A stretch of 64,000 nucleotides of DNA. Origin: Acetobacterium fimetarium (lineage in GTDB: Bacteria > Bacillota > Clostridia > Eubacteriales > Eubacteriaceae). The position numbers were made by a program, and so were the translations under genes. The notes under the pieces are model-generated. The model was not told the origin of the DNA, made no database searches, and saw only the letters and a list, made by a program, of their open reading frames with translations. Within the stretch, counting starts at the first letter, position 1; each line of letters begins with the position of its first letter. Of this stretch, positions 1-8,775 are shown piece by piece. The DNA is taken from positions 1 to 64,000 of the forward strand of contig NZ_WJBC01000006.1 in NCBI RefSeq assembly GCF_014284475.1. Reading direction: 5' to 3'.

Positions 1-2218
1 ATTTTGACCTTATGATATGATCAATGGTTTTATCAATTTCTTTTTTTAAATATTTCTTGTTGTCGGTATTATTCTCACCAAATAAACGATCCTGCTCATT
101 AAACAATTTTTCAATCTGCAATTCCATCTGATCCTGAAACAATGTGATTTGCATATTTTTCGACTGCTTTTTATTACCAGATTCATCCTTGTCAAATAGC
201 GAATCATCAAAGAGCTTGATCCCGTCGAACTCATCAATTAAGCTATTCCCACACATAATATTGAAATCGAGATTCGGCAAAGGTTTTGGGTCAATTTGGG
301 TTGTAATCCCACAACATATATCATTGTACGATGGTGTTAAATCTTCATCCACAATAAGAGAGAGCCACAACCGTAACTTGGCAATATCAACGGCTGACGC
401 TTCAATATCAACACCATAAATACTATTCTTAATTGTTTTCCATTTAATTTTATACGGAGCACGACTTTCATAATATGCGGCCCGTTGACTTTTCTGCGTA
501 TTTTTATTCTGGTTAATAATCTGTGCTGCAACATATGCCGTGATATTTTCCCTGGCTTTGACAATCTCTGACAGCATCCCCAGTGGAAATGCACCTGACC
601 CGACTGCGGGATCAGCTATTTTTACATTTTCAAGTGCTATATCAATTTCACGTAGGTTATCAAATACTGTTTTTGGTAAACGACGAATATCCTCGTTTTT
701 TAAATTCATCGTGTTAGCGCAATCTTCATCCTTCATTATCTCACCATACAAAATGAACTGCTTTAGATCTTCATATGGTATTGCCGTTTCATTCAACAGA
801 TAATTAATTAGACTTTCCTGGCACATATAATGTACAATTTCGCGTGGAGTGTAGAAAGCTCCTTTTGATTTTCGATCATCAGAATCAAGCAAGTTTTCAA
901 ATATTTTACCTAACATTTCAGGATCGACAGCTACTTCACGTTCTAGCGGTTCATCCTCATTCATTGTAAAATTGTAACGTTCAAAGACGTCTAAAATACC
1001 GGAACCATTTCTATCATCATTTTCTGTTCTAGTCGAAAACATACCATTAGGTATATCAAACTTCGAATATTTCCAATCATAGTTTTCAATCGGGTCAAAC
1101 AACCCACCATTAAGAAAAGGTATTTTGCAATTGAAACGCTTATAGTAATGATGTTCTCCGCGTTTTATACTTAGCGCTTCATAAAACAGTGGTTCCAGAA
1201 AGTCTTCAAAAAAATTCTTGCCGGATTTTACACAACTTTTGAATAAATCTCTGATAAATGACTTCGTACCACTACCCCACGGTTCTGATTTAAAGCAAGA
1301 GGCTAATATATCTGCTTCATCGTCAGTTAAATAATCACCGGTTAATGCGCTTGCTTTTAATTTGTATAAATCCAGTTCTTTTTGTTCATACGCTTTCGGT
1401 ATAACAGTTTTGGAAGCTTGTGTTTGATAATAGGCGTTTTTGTATTCTTTTACTGTTAAACTCTTCTTTACAACCTTTACACCAAGCCAACCTTTTTTTT
1501 GAATAAAATACAAAAACGCCAGTTGACCCATCAGCTTTTTAGCAAACTGTTCACTGGTAAATTCATGTTTTTCCGCTGCTTCCAGAAATTCCTCACTTTT
1601 TTCAAGGTGTTCCCGGAGCTCATGATACTTTTCTTTATATTCTTTGAAAAATTCGTCGGTAACTGCTTCTACGCTGAAAGCCTCTTCAATTTTCGCCAGT
1701 GTTGGCTTAAAGTTTTCCTCTTTAAATATCGGAAACAGCTGTTCCTTTGCTGTATGACAAGGTTCTTTTACCCCAACCAGGTAAGAATATCTTTTTGCGG
1801 GTGTAATTGTAGTTTTTACCTTACCCTCACCCAGCCATTCCTGGTCAAGTTTTACAAACGATAAACGCCATTTCGTGTCCTTTTCAGTGTAAAATGCAAC
1901 AATTGCAGCATCATAATTATTTGCCGAAATCAGCTTGGATACAAAATTACGTTGGGCTGAACGTGCTCTTTCCACATTTTTACCTGTTTTTAATTCTACC
2001 GCTAAAATAGCAATACGATTACGTTCATGGTCTGTATAGTTGGCAACATGACTATGTGAGATAATATTGAAAGAAAATTCCGAAAGGTAGTTTGTAATTT
2101 TATTATATGGTGCAACGATCTCTACCGTATTAAAAAACTCTATAATAAAACGTTCATAGCATTTCATATCAAAAGCAGTCTCAAATGTTTGTTTCAGTAA
2201 TTGCTTTTTTGCTTCCAT
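1..2218 (-). CDS. N-6 adenine DNA methylase (Eco57I/PglX-like), partial, runs off the left edge
   Basis: The frame is open from ATG at 2218 to base 1 (739 codons, no stop), so the C-terminus lies outside the window. Around residues 534-543 it has the AdoMet-binding motif I (ADPAVGSGAF). It is preceded by KGAFYTPREIV, typical of Eco57I/N6_Mtase methylases, and followed by IYGVDIEASAVDIAKLRLW (about residue 600). The catalytic NPPY-type motif is expected beyond the edge and cannot be checked. The N-terminal 150 residues include AVELKTGKN (about residue 73), which could be part of a PD-(D/E)xK nuclease core, as in type IIG enzymes; this is inference. Its ATG shares one base with the TAA stop of the upstream helicase (TAATG), so the two are probably translationally coupled and act in one restriction or other anti-phage system. 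AT-rich relative to the genes that follow. Confidence 0.9.
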   Translation of the reverse strand, partial: MEAKKQLLKQTFETAFDMKCYERFIIEFFNTVEIVAPYNKITNYLSEFSFNIISHSHVANYTDHERNRIAILAVELKTGKNVERARSAQRNFVSKLISANNYDAAIVAFYTEKDTKWRLSFVKLDQEWLGEGKVKTTITPAKRYSYLVGVKEPCHTAKEQLFPIFKEENFKPTLAKIEEAFSVEAVTDEFFKEYKEKYHELREHLEKSEEFLEAAEKHEFTSEQFAKKLMGQLAFLYFIQKKGWLGVKVVKKSLTVKEYKNAYYQTQASKTVIPKAYEQKELDLYKLKASALTGDYLTDDEADILASCFKSEPWGSGTKSFIRDLFKSCVKSGKNFFEDFLEPLFYEALSIKRGEHHYYKRFNCKIPFLNGGLFDPIENYDWKYSKFDIPNGMFSTRTENDDRNGSGILDVFERYNFTMNEDEPLEREVAVDPEMLGKIFENLLDSDDRKSKGAFYTPREIVHYMCQESLINYLLNETAIPYEDLKQFILYGEIMKDEDCANTMNLKNEDIRRLPKTVFDNLREIDIALENVKIADPAVGSGAFPLGMLSEIVKARENITAYVAAQIINQNKNTQKSQRAAYYESRAPYKIKWKTIKNSIYGVDIEASAVDIAKLRLWLSLIVDEDLTPSYNDICCGITTQIDPKPLPNLDFNIMCGNSLIDEFDGIKLFDDSLFDKDESGNKKQSKNMQITLFQDQMELQIEKLFNEQDRLFGENNTDNKKYLKKEIDKTIDHIIRSK

Positions 2219-5200
2219 TAATTTACAACTCCATTTCTCATAAAGCTTGATAGAATCACTTGTTGTTTGCCATTCGAATTTGCTTGATTCATATTTTTAT
2301 CAGTAAAGTATCGTTCTGGTATTTTTTCTTGAATAATATAAAATGCTTGCAATTCGTCCTGGATATCTTTTAGGTCCTTTATGATTGATTTTGTTATCGG
2401 TTGTGGTATGATTCCATCTTCCCATAACGCTATTAAATGTTTCAATTGTTTTTCTTGTGTGACTGTGAATTTTTTGCAGTTTAAAAGTGATTTGATTATT
2501 TTAATTATTTTGCCATCATTACCCGTGATCACGGTCTTCTCCATCGTTGCTATTTTCTCTTCATTCAGTATTTCATCAAAGAGCTGTTTGTTTTTATTGA
2601 GATCCTCATAATAATCAGCACTTACACCAATGGCTTTTTCATCTTTATCCGATTCAATATATTTAATGGCGTTGATAAATGTCAGTTGTTCGGTGTTTGT
2701 TTGCTCGGTTTTAACAAAGACCTTCAACGCGCCTTTGCGCATAAAAGTAATGGTTGCATTACCATTGACGAGTTGACTGTTTTTCCCGGCTTTGCCTTTA
2801 AGGGGCAAACGCTTGATTTTTTCAAAAAGATCAATATCATTTTCTCTAATTTCTCTGATTAATGCCAGGTATGCTAGTTCGTGATTTGTACCATCACTGT
2901 CATCATCCTCTAGATTACCTGTTAAGCGCTCATATAGATTGTGACTTGAAACATCCTCATCTTCGGATAAATATTTGAAATCCTCACCCAAGGTATCGTG
3001 AAAGACCTGTATTTTTTCAATGATCCGGTCTTTTAATGATAAATGCTGATTGGACTGAGATGTTGGAAAGAAATTAAAAACATATATTTTATCAAACGCT
3101 GTTCCCACCCGATTAATTCGCCCTACTCGCTGCATAATTCTTGTTGGATTCCAGGGCAGATCATAGTTGATCACGACATTGGAACGGTGTAAATTAATCC
3201 CTTCGGCAAGGACGTCTGTTGTAATCAAAATTTGATATTTATCTTTGCCTTCATTTTGATAAAGTGGGTTAAAACTATATTCAATTTCTTTTTTCAATTG
3301 TCTGTTGCTTGCACCACTGAATACCACAACCTTGTCTTGATACATATCTTTGAGGTTGGATCCCAAATATTCTGCCGTTTCTTTTGATTCTGTAAAGACT
3401 ATAATCTTAGTGCCTTTAAGAATTTTATTTGATTTCAGTTCCTTTTTAAATTGCTCCAGTTTGGGATCATCGGTAATCTCTTCCCAATGGGCTTTTAATT
3501 CTTCAAGTAAACTGAGATCGCGATTCAGACATGGCATAAACTTCTGATTAAATTCGCTAAATTTAAAATGCTTGATACGCTCCTCATCAATAAATTCCAA
3601 GAGTTTCTTATCATCACCACTATCCAGCAGATCGTATACATTCACTTTTTTACTGATATATACATCCCCGTTTTCACACATTTCAATGAATTTTTTATAT
3701 GAATCAATGAAACGACTTAGAGTCTGTTTAAACGCATAAAAGCTGCTTTCCAGACGTTTTACCAAAATGGATTTCATAAAACCACCCATATTACTTTGGG
3801 CAACCATCATCTGCGAATATTTTTTATTTTCATTCAGATATAATAGCGGGGTATAACGGCTATAATCTAGACTTTTTATGGTGTTCATGGTTTCTTTGAA
3901 AACTTCTTCAATTTTATCATCGAATGTATAAATCACTTTTTCCGGTGTGCCAAGTTCCGGGAAGCTTAAACCTTGTTTAGCTAAATCGTTTTTGTAGAAC
4001 GTCATAATTTCTTTTCGGGTACGTCTAATCATGATGTGTCGCAATATACTGTCTCTAATTATTTCGGAGTTTCTTCTTGATTGCGCATAGTATTCCGGGG
4101 TACCCTTTTCTAATCTTTTAAGTGAACCGTTTAGTTTGGCAAAAAAACCTTCGATATTTTTTATATTCGGTATAATGGTACTATTATGTTTGCTCTGGAA
4201 AAGATAAATCTGATTTTCAATATCGCTTGAATAATTATTGATCGGTGTCGCGGATATCAAGATCACTTTTTTGTTATAACATATTTGGTGTAAAAGATTG
4301 AAGCTTTCCGTATCCTGATTTCTAAAACGATGTGCTTCGTCGATAAAGACATATTCGTATTTGGCAAGTTCCTTTTCATCTTCAAGCAATCTGTCAAGCT
4401 TGCCTAACGATTCAACTCGCGCTGCCACATCAAATTCTTCCAATACCCTCTTCCAATAATCAATCAACACTGGCGGACAAATTATCAACTTCCGTTTATT
4501 TTTCAAACTTTTTGCAAGCATAGCACAAATATAGGTTTTGCCAAGTCCAACAACATCTGAAATAAAAACACCGCCATATGCTTTTAAGATTTTTTGGGCT
4601 TGTGTCACTGCGTCCTGTTGGTATTGCAGTTGCATATAACCTTCAGGCAAAAGAGCTTCAAGGCTGGTATTACTATCCTCATTAATTTCTTCCTCAAAAA
4701 ATTCATAAATCGTTTTTAAATAGATTTCATATGGGGTGATATCGCTCTTTAACCATGTTTTGTCTTCAATAGTCTCCACATACGCATCTGTGATCGCCAC
4801 ACTTTTTTCCCATAACTTCTCGAACTTTTCAAGAGCAAACACTACATCACTCTTATCCTTTAGTTCCACATTGAACTCCAGGTTGTTCTTTAAGCCGGCA
4901 TCCGAAAAATTACTGGAGCCAGTTATAACACTTCCGTAAGTGTCTGGTACGAATTCCATGTTTTTACGCATGATATAAACTTTTGCATGAATAGGGGATT
5001 CTGTATACATTCTCATTTCCATCTTTGACGTTTTGAGCCAATCAATGAATGTACGAACACTTTTTTCCACTTCAAGTGAATCTTCTGAATTAGCGAATTC
5101 TTTTTCAACCACTTTCGAAAATTCATCTTTTGCTTCTTTATGGGATAAGGTTTCAAATTCTAATTCTTTCTTAGATTGATTTATGATTTCGATTGTTTTA

Positions 5201-5400
5201 TGGTCAACATTTAAACCGACTAACACTCTTATTTTATCTACTTTTTCCATTGCTGGATAAAGTCTGTAAAATCCACTTGTTCTGAAGTAACCAACTAAGA
5301 TATCAAAATACTGTGTGCTGCTGTTTAAAATATTATTAAACCGTTCATACAAGTTGCGATCCGGCTCATTTGTAAAGAATTTTAAATCATTATCAATCAT
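2218..5400 (-). CDS. PLD-family nuclease / SF2 (SNF2-like) helicase fusion
   Basis: 1060 residues. The N-terminal 200 residues form a phospholipase D-like domain with HAK at 138-140 followed by GSSNFSDAGLKNNLE (161-175), a single HxK half-site of the kind found in PLD nucleases. The helicase core follows: Walker A-like DVVGLGKT (282-289), DEAH box (354-357), SATP (383-386), and in the second RecA domain TTDVLAEGINL and the arginine-finger motif QRVGRINR (about 755). The C-terminal 250 residues are unassigned. The start has a good ribosome binding site (AGGTGG, about 8 bases upstream). Known systems that pair such helicases with PLD proteins and methylases include DISARM; here PLD and helicase are fused and the partner is an Eco57I-type methylase. 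DNA translocation and cleavage of unmodified DNA is the likely role, by inference. Confidence 0.9.
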   Translation of the reverse strand: MIDNDLKFFTNEPDRNLYERFNNILNSSTQYFDILVGYFRTSGFYRLYPAMEKVDKIRVLVGLNVDHKTIEIINQSKKELEFETLSHKEAKDEFSKVVEKEFANSEDSLEVEKSVRTFIDWLKTSKMEMRMYTESPIHAKVYIMRKNMEFVPDTYGSVITGSSNFSDAGLKNNLEFNVELKDKSDVVFALEKFEKLWEKSVAITDAYVETIEDKTWLKSDITPYEIYLKTIYEFFEEEINEDSNTSLEALLPEGYMQLQYQQDAVTQAQKILKAYGGVFISDVVGLGKTYICAMLAKSLKNKRKLIICPPVLIDYWKRVLEEFDVAARVESLGKLDRLLEDEKELAKYEYVFIDEAHRFRNQDTESFNLLHQICYNKKVILISATPINNYSSDIENQIYLFQSKHNSTIIPNIKNIEGFFAKLNGSLKRLEKGTPEYYAQSRRNSEIIRDSILRHIMIRRTRKEIMTFYKNDLAKQGLSFPELGTPEKVIYTFDDKIEEVFKETMNTIKSLDYSRYTPLLYLNENKKYSQMMVAQSNMGGFMKSILVKRLESSFYAFKQTLSRFIDSYKKFIEMCENGDVYISKKVNVYDLLDSGDDKKLLEFIDEERIKHFKFSEFNQKFMPCLNRDLSLLEELKAHWEEITDDPKLEQFKKELKSNKILKGTKIIVFTESKETAEYLGSNLKDMYQDKVVVFSGASNRQLKKEIEYSFNPLYQNEGKDKYQILITTDVLAEGINLHRSNVVINYDLPWNPTRIMQRVGRINRVGTAFDKIYVFNFFPTSQSNQHLSLKDRIIEKIQVFHDTLGEDFKYLSEDEDVSSHNLYERLTGNLEDDDSDGTNHELAYLALIREIRENDIDLFEKIKRLPLKGKAGKNSQLVNGNATITFMRKGALKVFVKTEQTNTEQLTFINAIKYIESDKDEKAIGVSADYYEDLNKNKQLFDEILNEEKIATMEKTVITGNDGKIIKIIKSLLNCKKFTVTQEKQLKHLIALWEDGIIPQPITKSIIKDLKDIQDELQAFYIIQEKIPERYFTDKNMNQANSNGKQQVILSSFMRNGVVN

Positions 5401-5650
5401 TCGTAATCCACCTTTGTTCTTTCGATTTTCTCAATCTGATTTTTTTCATTAGCAATACTATTTCAAATAAAAACCCACTTTAGCAAGATTTTTATACAAT
5501 ACTGTTTAAACAAATACGATTATGTGTCTAAATTGGCAAAATGCGCTTGTCGGTGCTTGGCCGTCGTTTGATTCCGTTTCGTCGCTAACACTATCTCTAT
5601 CATTATACGCTTTACCCGCAAAAAAAACTATCGCAAATATACTTTTTACG

Positions 5651-5800
5651 CCACGGTTTTTATTTGTTGGCAACAATAATAACGGATCTACAAGAGGCAA
5701 ACAGCTTACGACTGGCTGGCGTGGATTTTATAGCTGGTGTACGGCGTGTGATCGGCGTTTCGGGCGGGTAATACCCGCCCCTACAAGTTTGAAAACTGCA
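5651..5800. repeat. Dispersed intergenic repeat with perfect hairpin (copy 1)
   Basis: Part of the 715-base gap 5401-6115, in which I see no convincing gene. Positions 5762-5780 form a perfect 8-bp palindrome (GGGCGGGT aat ACCCGCCC). The flanking bases, including GGCGTGTGATCGGCGTTTC before and CCCTACA..T..GAAAACTGCAT after, recur at 17472-17545. A second shared block, CACGG/CACG-TTTTTATTTGTTGGCAACAA, lies at 5651-5676 and 17438-17462. This is a REP-like or MITE-like dispersed element; no transposase is present nearby. Confidence 0.75.
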
Positions 5801-6115
5801 TAATTTCGATGGCGCCACGCTTATTCCCGGTGTTCATTTTATAAAAAGGGGCTTCTGCGCATCGCCTGTTTTAAGTTAAAGTGTGTCAGGCATCGTAGCT
5901 TTCAATGGATGAGTATCTGGTTTTTCGTCTTGCTCAACCAGAATTCTGATCAATGACATCTGTCAGCAATTTTACCATTGCTTATATTACACCAACTAAA
6001 CACAAGCTTTCTGTTATAAAATAGAAAAAAAGAAACCTTGTGGTACGCACCTTTCCGGTCTGATTTTTACTGCTGGTAAAGTTGAGTAACCTTATTTAAG
6101 AAGGGTGGGTTTATT

Positions 6116-6490
6116 ATGAAGATACCGGGTGTTGAAAGAAAAATAATGAATTCTGCTGATGAAATAACACTTCACCAAGGGCTTGCAAGTTTCTGTAAAA
6201 GTGATTGGTCCTGTTTGAAAGGATATGGAATATTAACGAATAAGCGGTTCATCTTTACAATGCCGAGTGTAGCTGTAAGTATTTCCAAGGCCGTTGCGAA
6301 AATATTTAAACATTTTGCTAAAGGGGGATTTGAAGTGGCAATACCATATGAACGCATAGAAAATATTTCAGAAGGTCGATACGGGAGAAGAAAAGCGCTA
6401 ATAATTGAAACTAAAGATGGATCAACATATAAATTTGCTGTTAACAATTATCAACTATGGGCTGATATTATATCAGAACACATGTTATAA
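6116..6490 (+). CDS. GRAM/PH-like domain protein
   Basis: 124 residues with a good upstream site (GAAGGGTGGG, then ATG). The sequence runs from a short leader into LKGYGILTNKRFIFTMPS and later AIPYERIENISEGRYGRRKALIIETKDGSTYKF. This is the strand pattern of bacterial GRAM/PH-like domains, in which a 'G.L.lT..Rl.F' strand is followed by an 'i.y..I..i' strand and a final 'i.t.dg..y.f' strand. No signal peptide or membrane segment, so cytosolic. It stands alone between the defence module and the phage-derived operon. The precise ligand (lipid or protein) is unknown. Confidence 0.7.
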   Translation: MKIPGVERKIMNSADEITLHQGLASFCKSDWSCLKGYGILTNKRFIFTMPSVAVSISKAVAKIFKHFAKGGFEVAIPYERIENISEGRYGRRKALIIETKDGSTYKFAVNNYQLWADIISEHML

Positions 6491-6533
6491 CGTTTATAGC
6501 TGGTCTTCAATTTATCGCCCTCGGACGATCAAT

Positions 6534-6579
6534 AAAAAAGGCGTCTGCGTCACAGCGGTTAAGCCATGATGCAAACGCC
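6534..6579 (-). terminator. Rho-independent terminator of the phage-derived lysis operon
   Basis: Read on the minus strand, GGCGTTTGCATCA pairs with TGACGCAGACGCC (13-base arms with one or two mismatches) and is followed by six T. It sits 40 bases beyond the endolysin stop codon and ends the leftward operon that begins near 9853. Confidence 0.8.
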
Positions 6580-6618
6580 CTTCATGAGAAGGTTGATAAT
6601 AAAGCGGTTATTCCGGTT

Positions 6619-7188
6619 TCAGTTAATGGTGTCGTTGCGCGGATAAACCTGGAAATGACAGAACAGCTGGTTGGGATAGCGGATCACGCCGAAGCCGTAG
6701 TCGATGGCGTAATCGGCCATCTGATTGATGACCGCTTCATTCATGTGGCCGGCGAAATAGCCGTCAAAGGCCTCGCCGCTCAGATGACAGGAGTCCGGGA
6801 CGCCGCCGGCTTCGCGGTTCACAGTGGGACAGCGGGCGCCGGAAGAGATGGTCAGAGGCCAGCCGAAGGCGCTGCGAAGGCTCTGGGCAAAGCTTTTGAG
6901 CGGGGCCACCACATCGAGACCGCAGCCGCAGCTGCAGGCGAATTCATCGGGCGCAAAGTCCGGCGTGGCGGTGGCGGTCACCGGCGACACGGCGATGTGT
7001 GCTCTCAGTTGTTCAAGCAGCGCGGCATTGGTGACTTCGCCGACGATGCCGTCCACTTCCAGATCGTGATCGCGCTGGAAAGCGCAGACGGCCGCGGCGG
7101 TTTGCTCCCCGGCGATGCCGTCGCGCGGGCCGGGATCGTAACCCAGGGCCTGCAGGGTTTCCTGCAGCCATTTGACATAGTCGTTCAT
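6619..7188 (-). CDS. Phage-type endolysin: peptidoglycan-binding domain plus M15 D-Ala-D-Ala peptidase
   Basis: 189 residues. Residues 3-58 match a PG_binding_1 domain (WLQETLQALGYDPGPRDGIAGEQT...FQRDHDLEVDGIVG). Residues 80-186 match the Peptidase_M15_3 fold: FACSCGCG, GARCP, then the zinc-binding SCHLSGEAFD and the final FCHFQV, giving the H...D...H triad of the family. No signal peptide, so export through the adjacent holin is expected. AAGGAAG site at the start, which lies 2 bases beyond the holin stop. Cleaves peptidoglycan cross-links, by family knowledge. Last gene before the terminator. Confidence 0.88.
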   Translation of the reverse strand: MNDYVKWLQETLQALGYDPGPRDGIAGEQTAAAVCAFQRDHDLEVDGIVGEVTNAALLEQLRAHIAVSPVTATATPDFAPDEFACSCGCGLDVVAPLKSFAQSLRSAFGWPLTISSGARCPTVNREAGGVPDSCHLSGEAFDGYFAGHMNEAVINQMADYAIDYGFGVIRYPNQLFCHFQVYPRNDTIN

Positions 7189-7190
7189 GC

Positions 7191-7610
7191 TTATTCTTCC
7201 TTTCTTTTCAGTATTTCAATGGCGTTGGTGACGGCTTGGGGCAGCGGCACGCCCATCAGGCCGATGTTTTCGGTGATCGACAGCAGTTCGCTGGCGCAGT
7301 AGGCAATCACCGCGGCGTCGCGGATCATCGTCGTGCCAAGCAGCAGATCAAGCCGGCAGGCGATCAGGATCACCCCCAGGGAGGCGCCCTTGCGCAGCAG
7401 GCCTTTGAACGCGGCCCGGCTTTCCAGCGCGCCCTGTTCGGTTTTGTGGCTGGCTTTGAAAACGCCGGCGACGATCAGCCCGGTGCTGTAATCGATGGCC
7501 ATGAACAGCAGCAGCGACTGGATGCCGGCATCCCAGCCCCCGAGCAGGCTGGCGATGGTGGCACCGATCACGCTGACGGCCGACAGCGCGGCCAGTTTCA
7601 GAGCGGTCAT
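7191..7610 (-). CDS. Phage holin family protein
   Basis: 139 residues with about three or four hydrophobic segments (LAALSAVSVIGATIASLLGG; SLLLFMAIDYSTGLIVAGVF; GASLGVILIACRLDLLLG; and a terminal amphipathic stretch). The DYSTG motif after the second segment is characteristic of the phage_holin_4 / toxin-secretion holin family. The ribosome binding site is weak (TTTAGG immediately before ATG), which may keep expression low. Immediately upstream of the endolysin, the standard lysis pair. Confidence 0.85.
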   Translation of the reverse strand: MTALKLAALSAVSVIGATIASLLGGWDAGIQSLLLFMAIDYSTGLIVAGVFKASHKTEQGALESRAAFKGLLRKGASLGVILIACRLDLLLGTTMIRDAAVIAYCASELLSITENIGLMGVPLPQAVTNAIEILKRKEE

Positions 7611-7649
7611 CCTAAATCAGACCGGACGAGCCCGGCCAGGGCTTGGGGG

Positions 7650-7874
7650 TTAAGGCGCATCGTAGAAGTCGGTCTCGGTGGTATCCTGTTTTTTACAGTC
7701 GACTTTCGACACCAGAGTCTGACCGTTGGGCCGGAAAATATCGGCCGCCAGAATCGCATCCATCGCGGCGTTGGCCTCGGCCTGAGTTACGGCCGGTCGG
7801 ACATCGTTAATGGTCATGGTGTGGTTTTTGTTGTCGGAAGTTTTGAAAACCATTGTGATTTTGTAGCTAGTCAT
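7650..7874 (-). CDS. DUF2922 family protein
   Basis: 74 residues beginning MTSYKITMVFKTSDNKNHTMTI, with ATG behind AAAGGAGAAATCA. The pattern (short protein starting with a basic beta strand, 'F.t..gk...i.i', then 'vt..ev..aMd.ii....f....g.lv....a..v') fits DUF2922. In Firmicutes this family is usually found beside DUF1659 proteins, as here. Molecular function is unknown. No signal peptide or membrane segment. Confidence 0.8.
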   Translation of the reverse strand: MTSYKITMVFKTSDNKNHTMTINDVRPAVTQAEANAAMDAILAADIFRPNGQTLVSKVDCKKQDTTETDFYDAP

Positions 7875-7928
7875 TGATTTCTCCTTTCGTTGTTTTGATA
7901 AGCGTTGGTGAGCTTCGCTGCCGGTTTA

Positions 7929-8057
7929 CGCGAATCAATTTGTACACTGTACGGCGGACAGTCTCAGGACTGTTCGCCTACACGTTACCAAATTGATTGC
8001 GAAAACCGACATCAAAGCAACTTACTTTTGTGTGTTAAGCATTTCGCGATGAAATGC
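7929..8057. repeat. Nested inverted-repeat element inside the lysis operon
   Basis: The 192-base gap between DUF2922 and DUF1659 genes contains an outer inverted repeat (CGCGAATCAATTTG at 7929-7942 against CAAATTGATTGCG at 7989-8001). Inside it is a second hairpin (GGCGGACAGTC 7953-7963, loop TCAG, GACTGTTCGCC 7968-7978). A separate hairpin GCATTTC-gcgat-GAAATGC follows at 8039-8057. No uridine run follows on either strand, so it is not an ordinary terminator. It could act as an mRNA processing or stabilising structure, or be a small MITE-like insertion. Confidence 0.65.
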
Positions 8058-8066
8058 TGCGCAATC

Positions 8067-8294
8067 CTACAGTCCGTCGTTGAGAATCAGGTCTTCAACT
8101 ACGCGATGGGTTTCTTCCAGCGTCGGGACCTGCAGACTGGTGATGGCGGTGCTGACGGTCATGATGGCGGCGATGGTGGCGTCCTGTTTGAGACTTCCAT
8201 AGGACTTGCTCTTGATGACTTCCTTGCCGTTGACCATGCCGTAGTTCAATCGGGTTACCAGTTTGTTTGATAGAAAATCGCTTACTACTGCCAT
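8067..8294 (-). CDS. DUF1659 family protein
   Basis: 75 residues (MAVVSDFLSNKLVTRLNYGMVNGKE...), ATG behind AAAGGAGGAACCCCC. The 'L.l.ln.G.d.GKe...sks...i...a....i...a.ai..Lq...l....ri....L' pattern is that of DUF1659. Together with DUF2922 it makes up a recurrent small-protein pair in clostridia, often next to holins. Function unknown. Confidence 0.8.
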   Translation of the reverse strand: MAVVSDFLSNKLVTRLNYGMVNGKEVIKSKSYGSLKQDATIAAIMTVSTAITSLQVPTLEETHRVVEDLILNDGL

Positions 8295-8442
8295 GGGGGT
8301 TCCTCCTTTCGGTTAAAATGCGGTTTCTTCGGGGTGGCGAAAAAACCGTTCGTTCCGGTTTATGCAAAGCCGTTTGGACGGGGCGTCGGCGCGCTCAATA
8401 ACGGGTTGCGGAAACCGGCAGCGGTTCGTCGGTCCGGAAAGC

Positions 8443-8757
8443 CTAGGACAGGTATTCAATTTTGACGTAACTCTTGCGGGGGGTGATTTTGAGGTAGTCG
8501 TTGAGCAGCCGGACATAAAGCTCCGGATCGGCCTTCTCGATGGCTTTCACGTTGATGCTGGTGTTCTGGGTTTCCCCCACAATCATAATTTTGTATCGCT
8601 CATTGACGATCCGGTCCAGCCCGGCCTTCGTCATATTGGTCCGGAGTTGCTCCTTCAGGTTTTTAAGCAGTTCCTGCTCTGTCTTTACCAGCTCGCTTTT
8701 CACCAGCGTGCTCTGAATCAGTTCACCATTGTCTGCTACAAATATTTCCTGTGTCAT
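8443..8757 (-). CDS. Hypothetical small coiled-coil protein of the phage-derived operon
   Basis: 104 residues, ATG behind GGAGGAAATA. The first half (residues 12-50) is rich in E, K, L and Q and probably a coiled coil (SELVKTEQELLKNLKEQL). The second half is mixed alpha/beta. No family recognised. It is 18 bases downstream of the replication-like gene and upstream of DUF1659, so it is cotranscribed with the lysis genes. The 148 bases between it and DUF1659 hold no gene I can support. Confidence 0.65.
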   Translation of the reverse strand: MTQEIFVADNGELIQSTLVKSELVKTEQELLKNLKEQLRTNMTKAGLDRIVNERYKIMIVGETQNTSINVKAIEKADPELYVRLLNDYLKITPRKSYVKIEYLS

Positions 8758-8775
8758 TATTTCCTCCGTTATTTT

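Noticed and set aside
1-5400. Classical type I or type III restriction system
   Set aside because: No specificity subunit is adjacent; the helicase has an N-terminal PLD domain rather than an HsdR nuclease, and the methylase is of the Eco57I type.
5522-5803. Plus-strand reading frame of 93 codons in the 5.4-6.1 kb gap
   Set aside because: It runs through the dispersed hairpin repeat, has no ribosome binding site and its protein shows no family pattern.
6655-7877. Long plus-strand frames opposite the endolysin, holin and DUF2922 genes
   Set aside because: They are complementary-strand shadows of GC-rich genes: no ribosome binding sites, low-complexity Gly/Arg/His-rich products, and the minus-strand genes have clear families.
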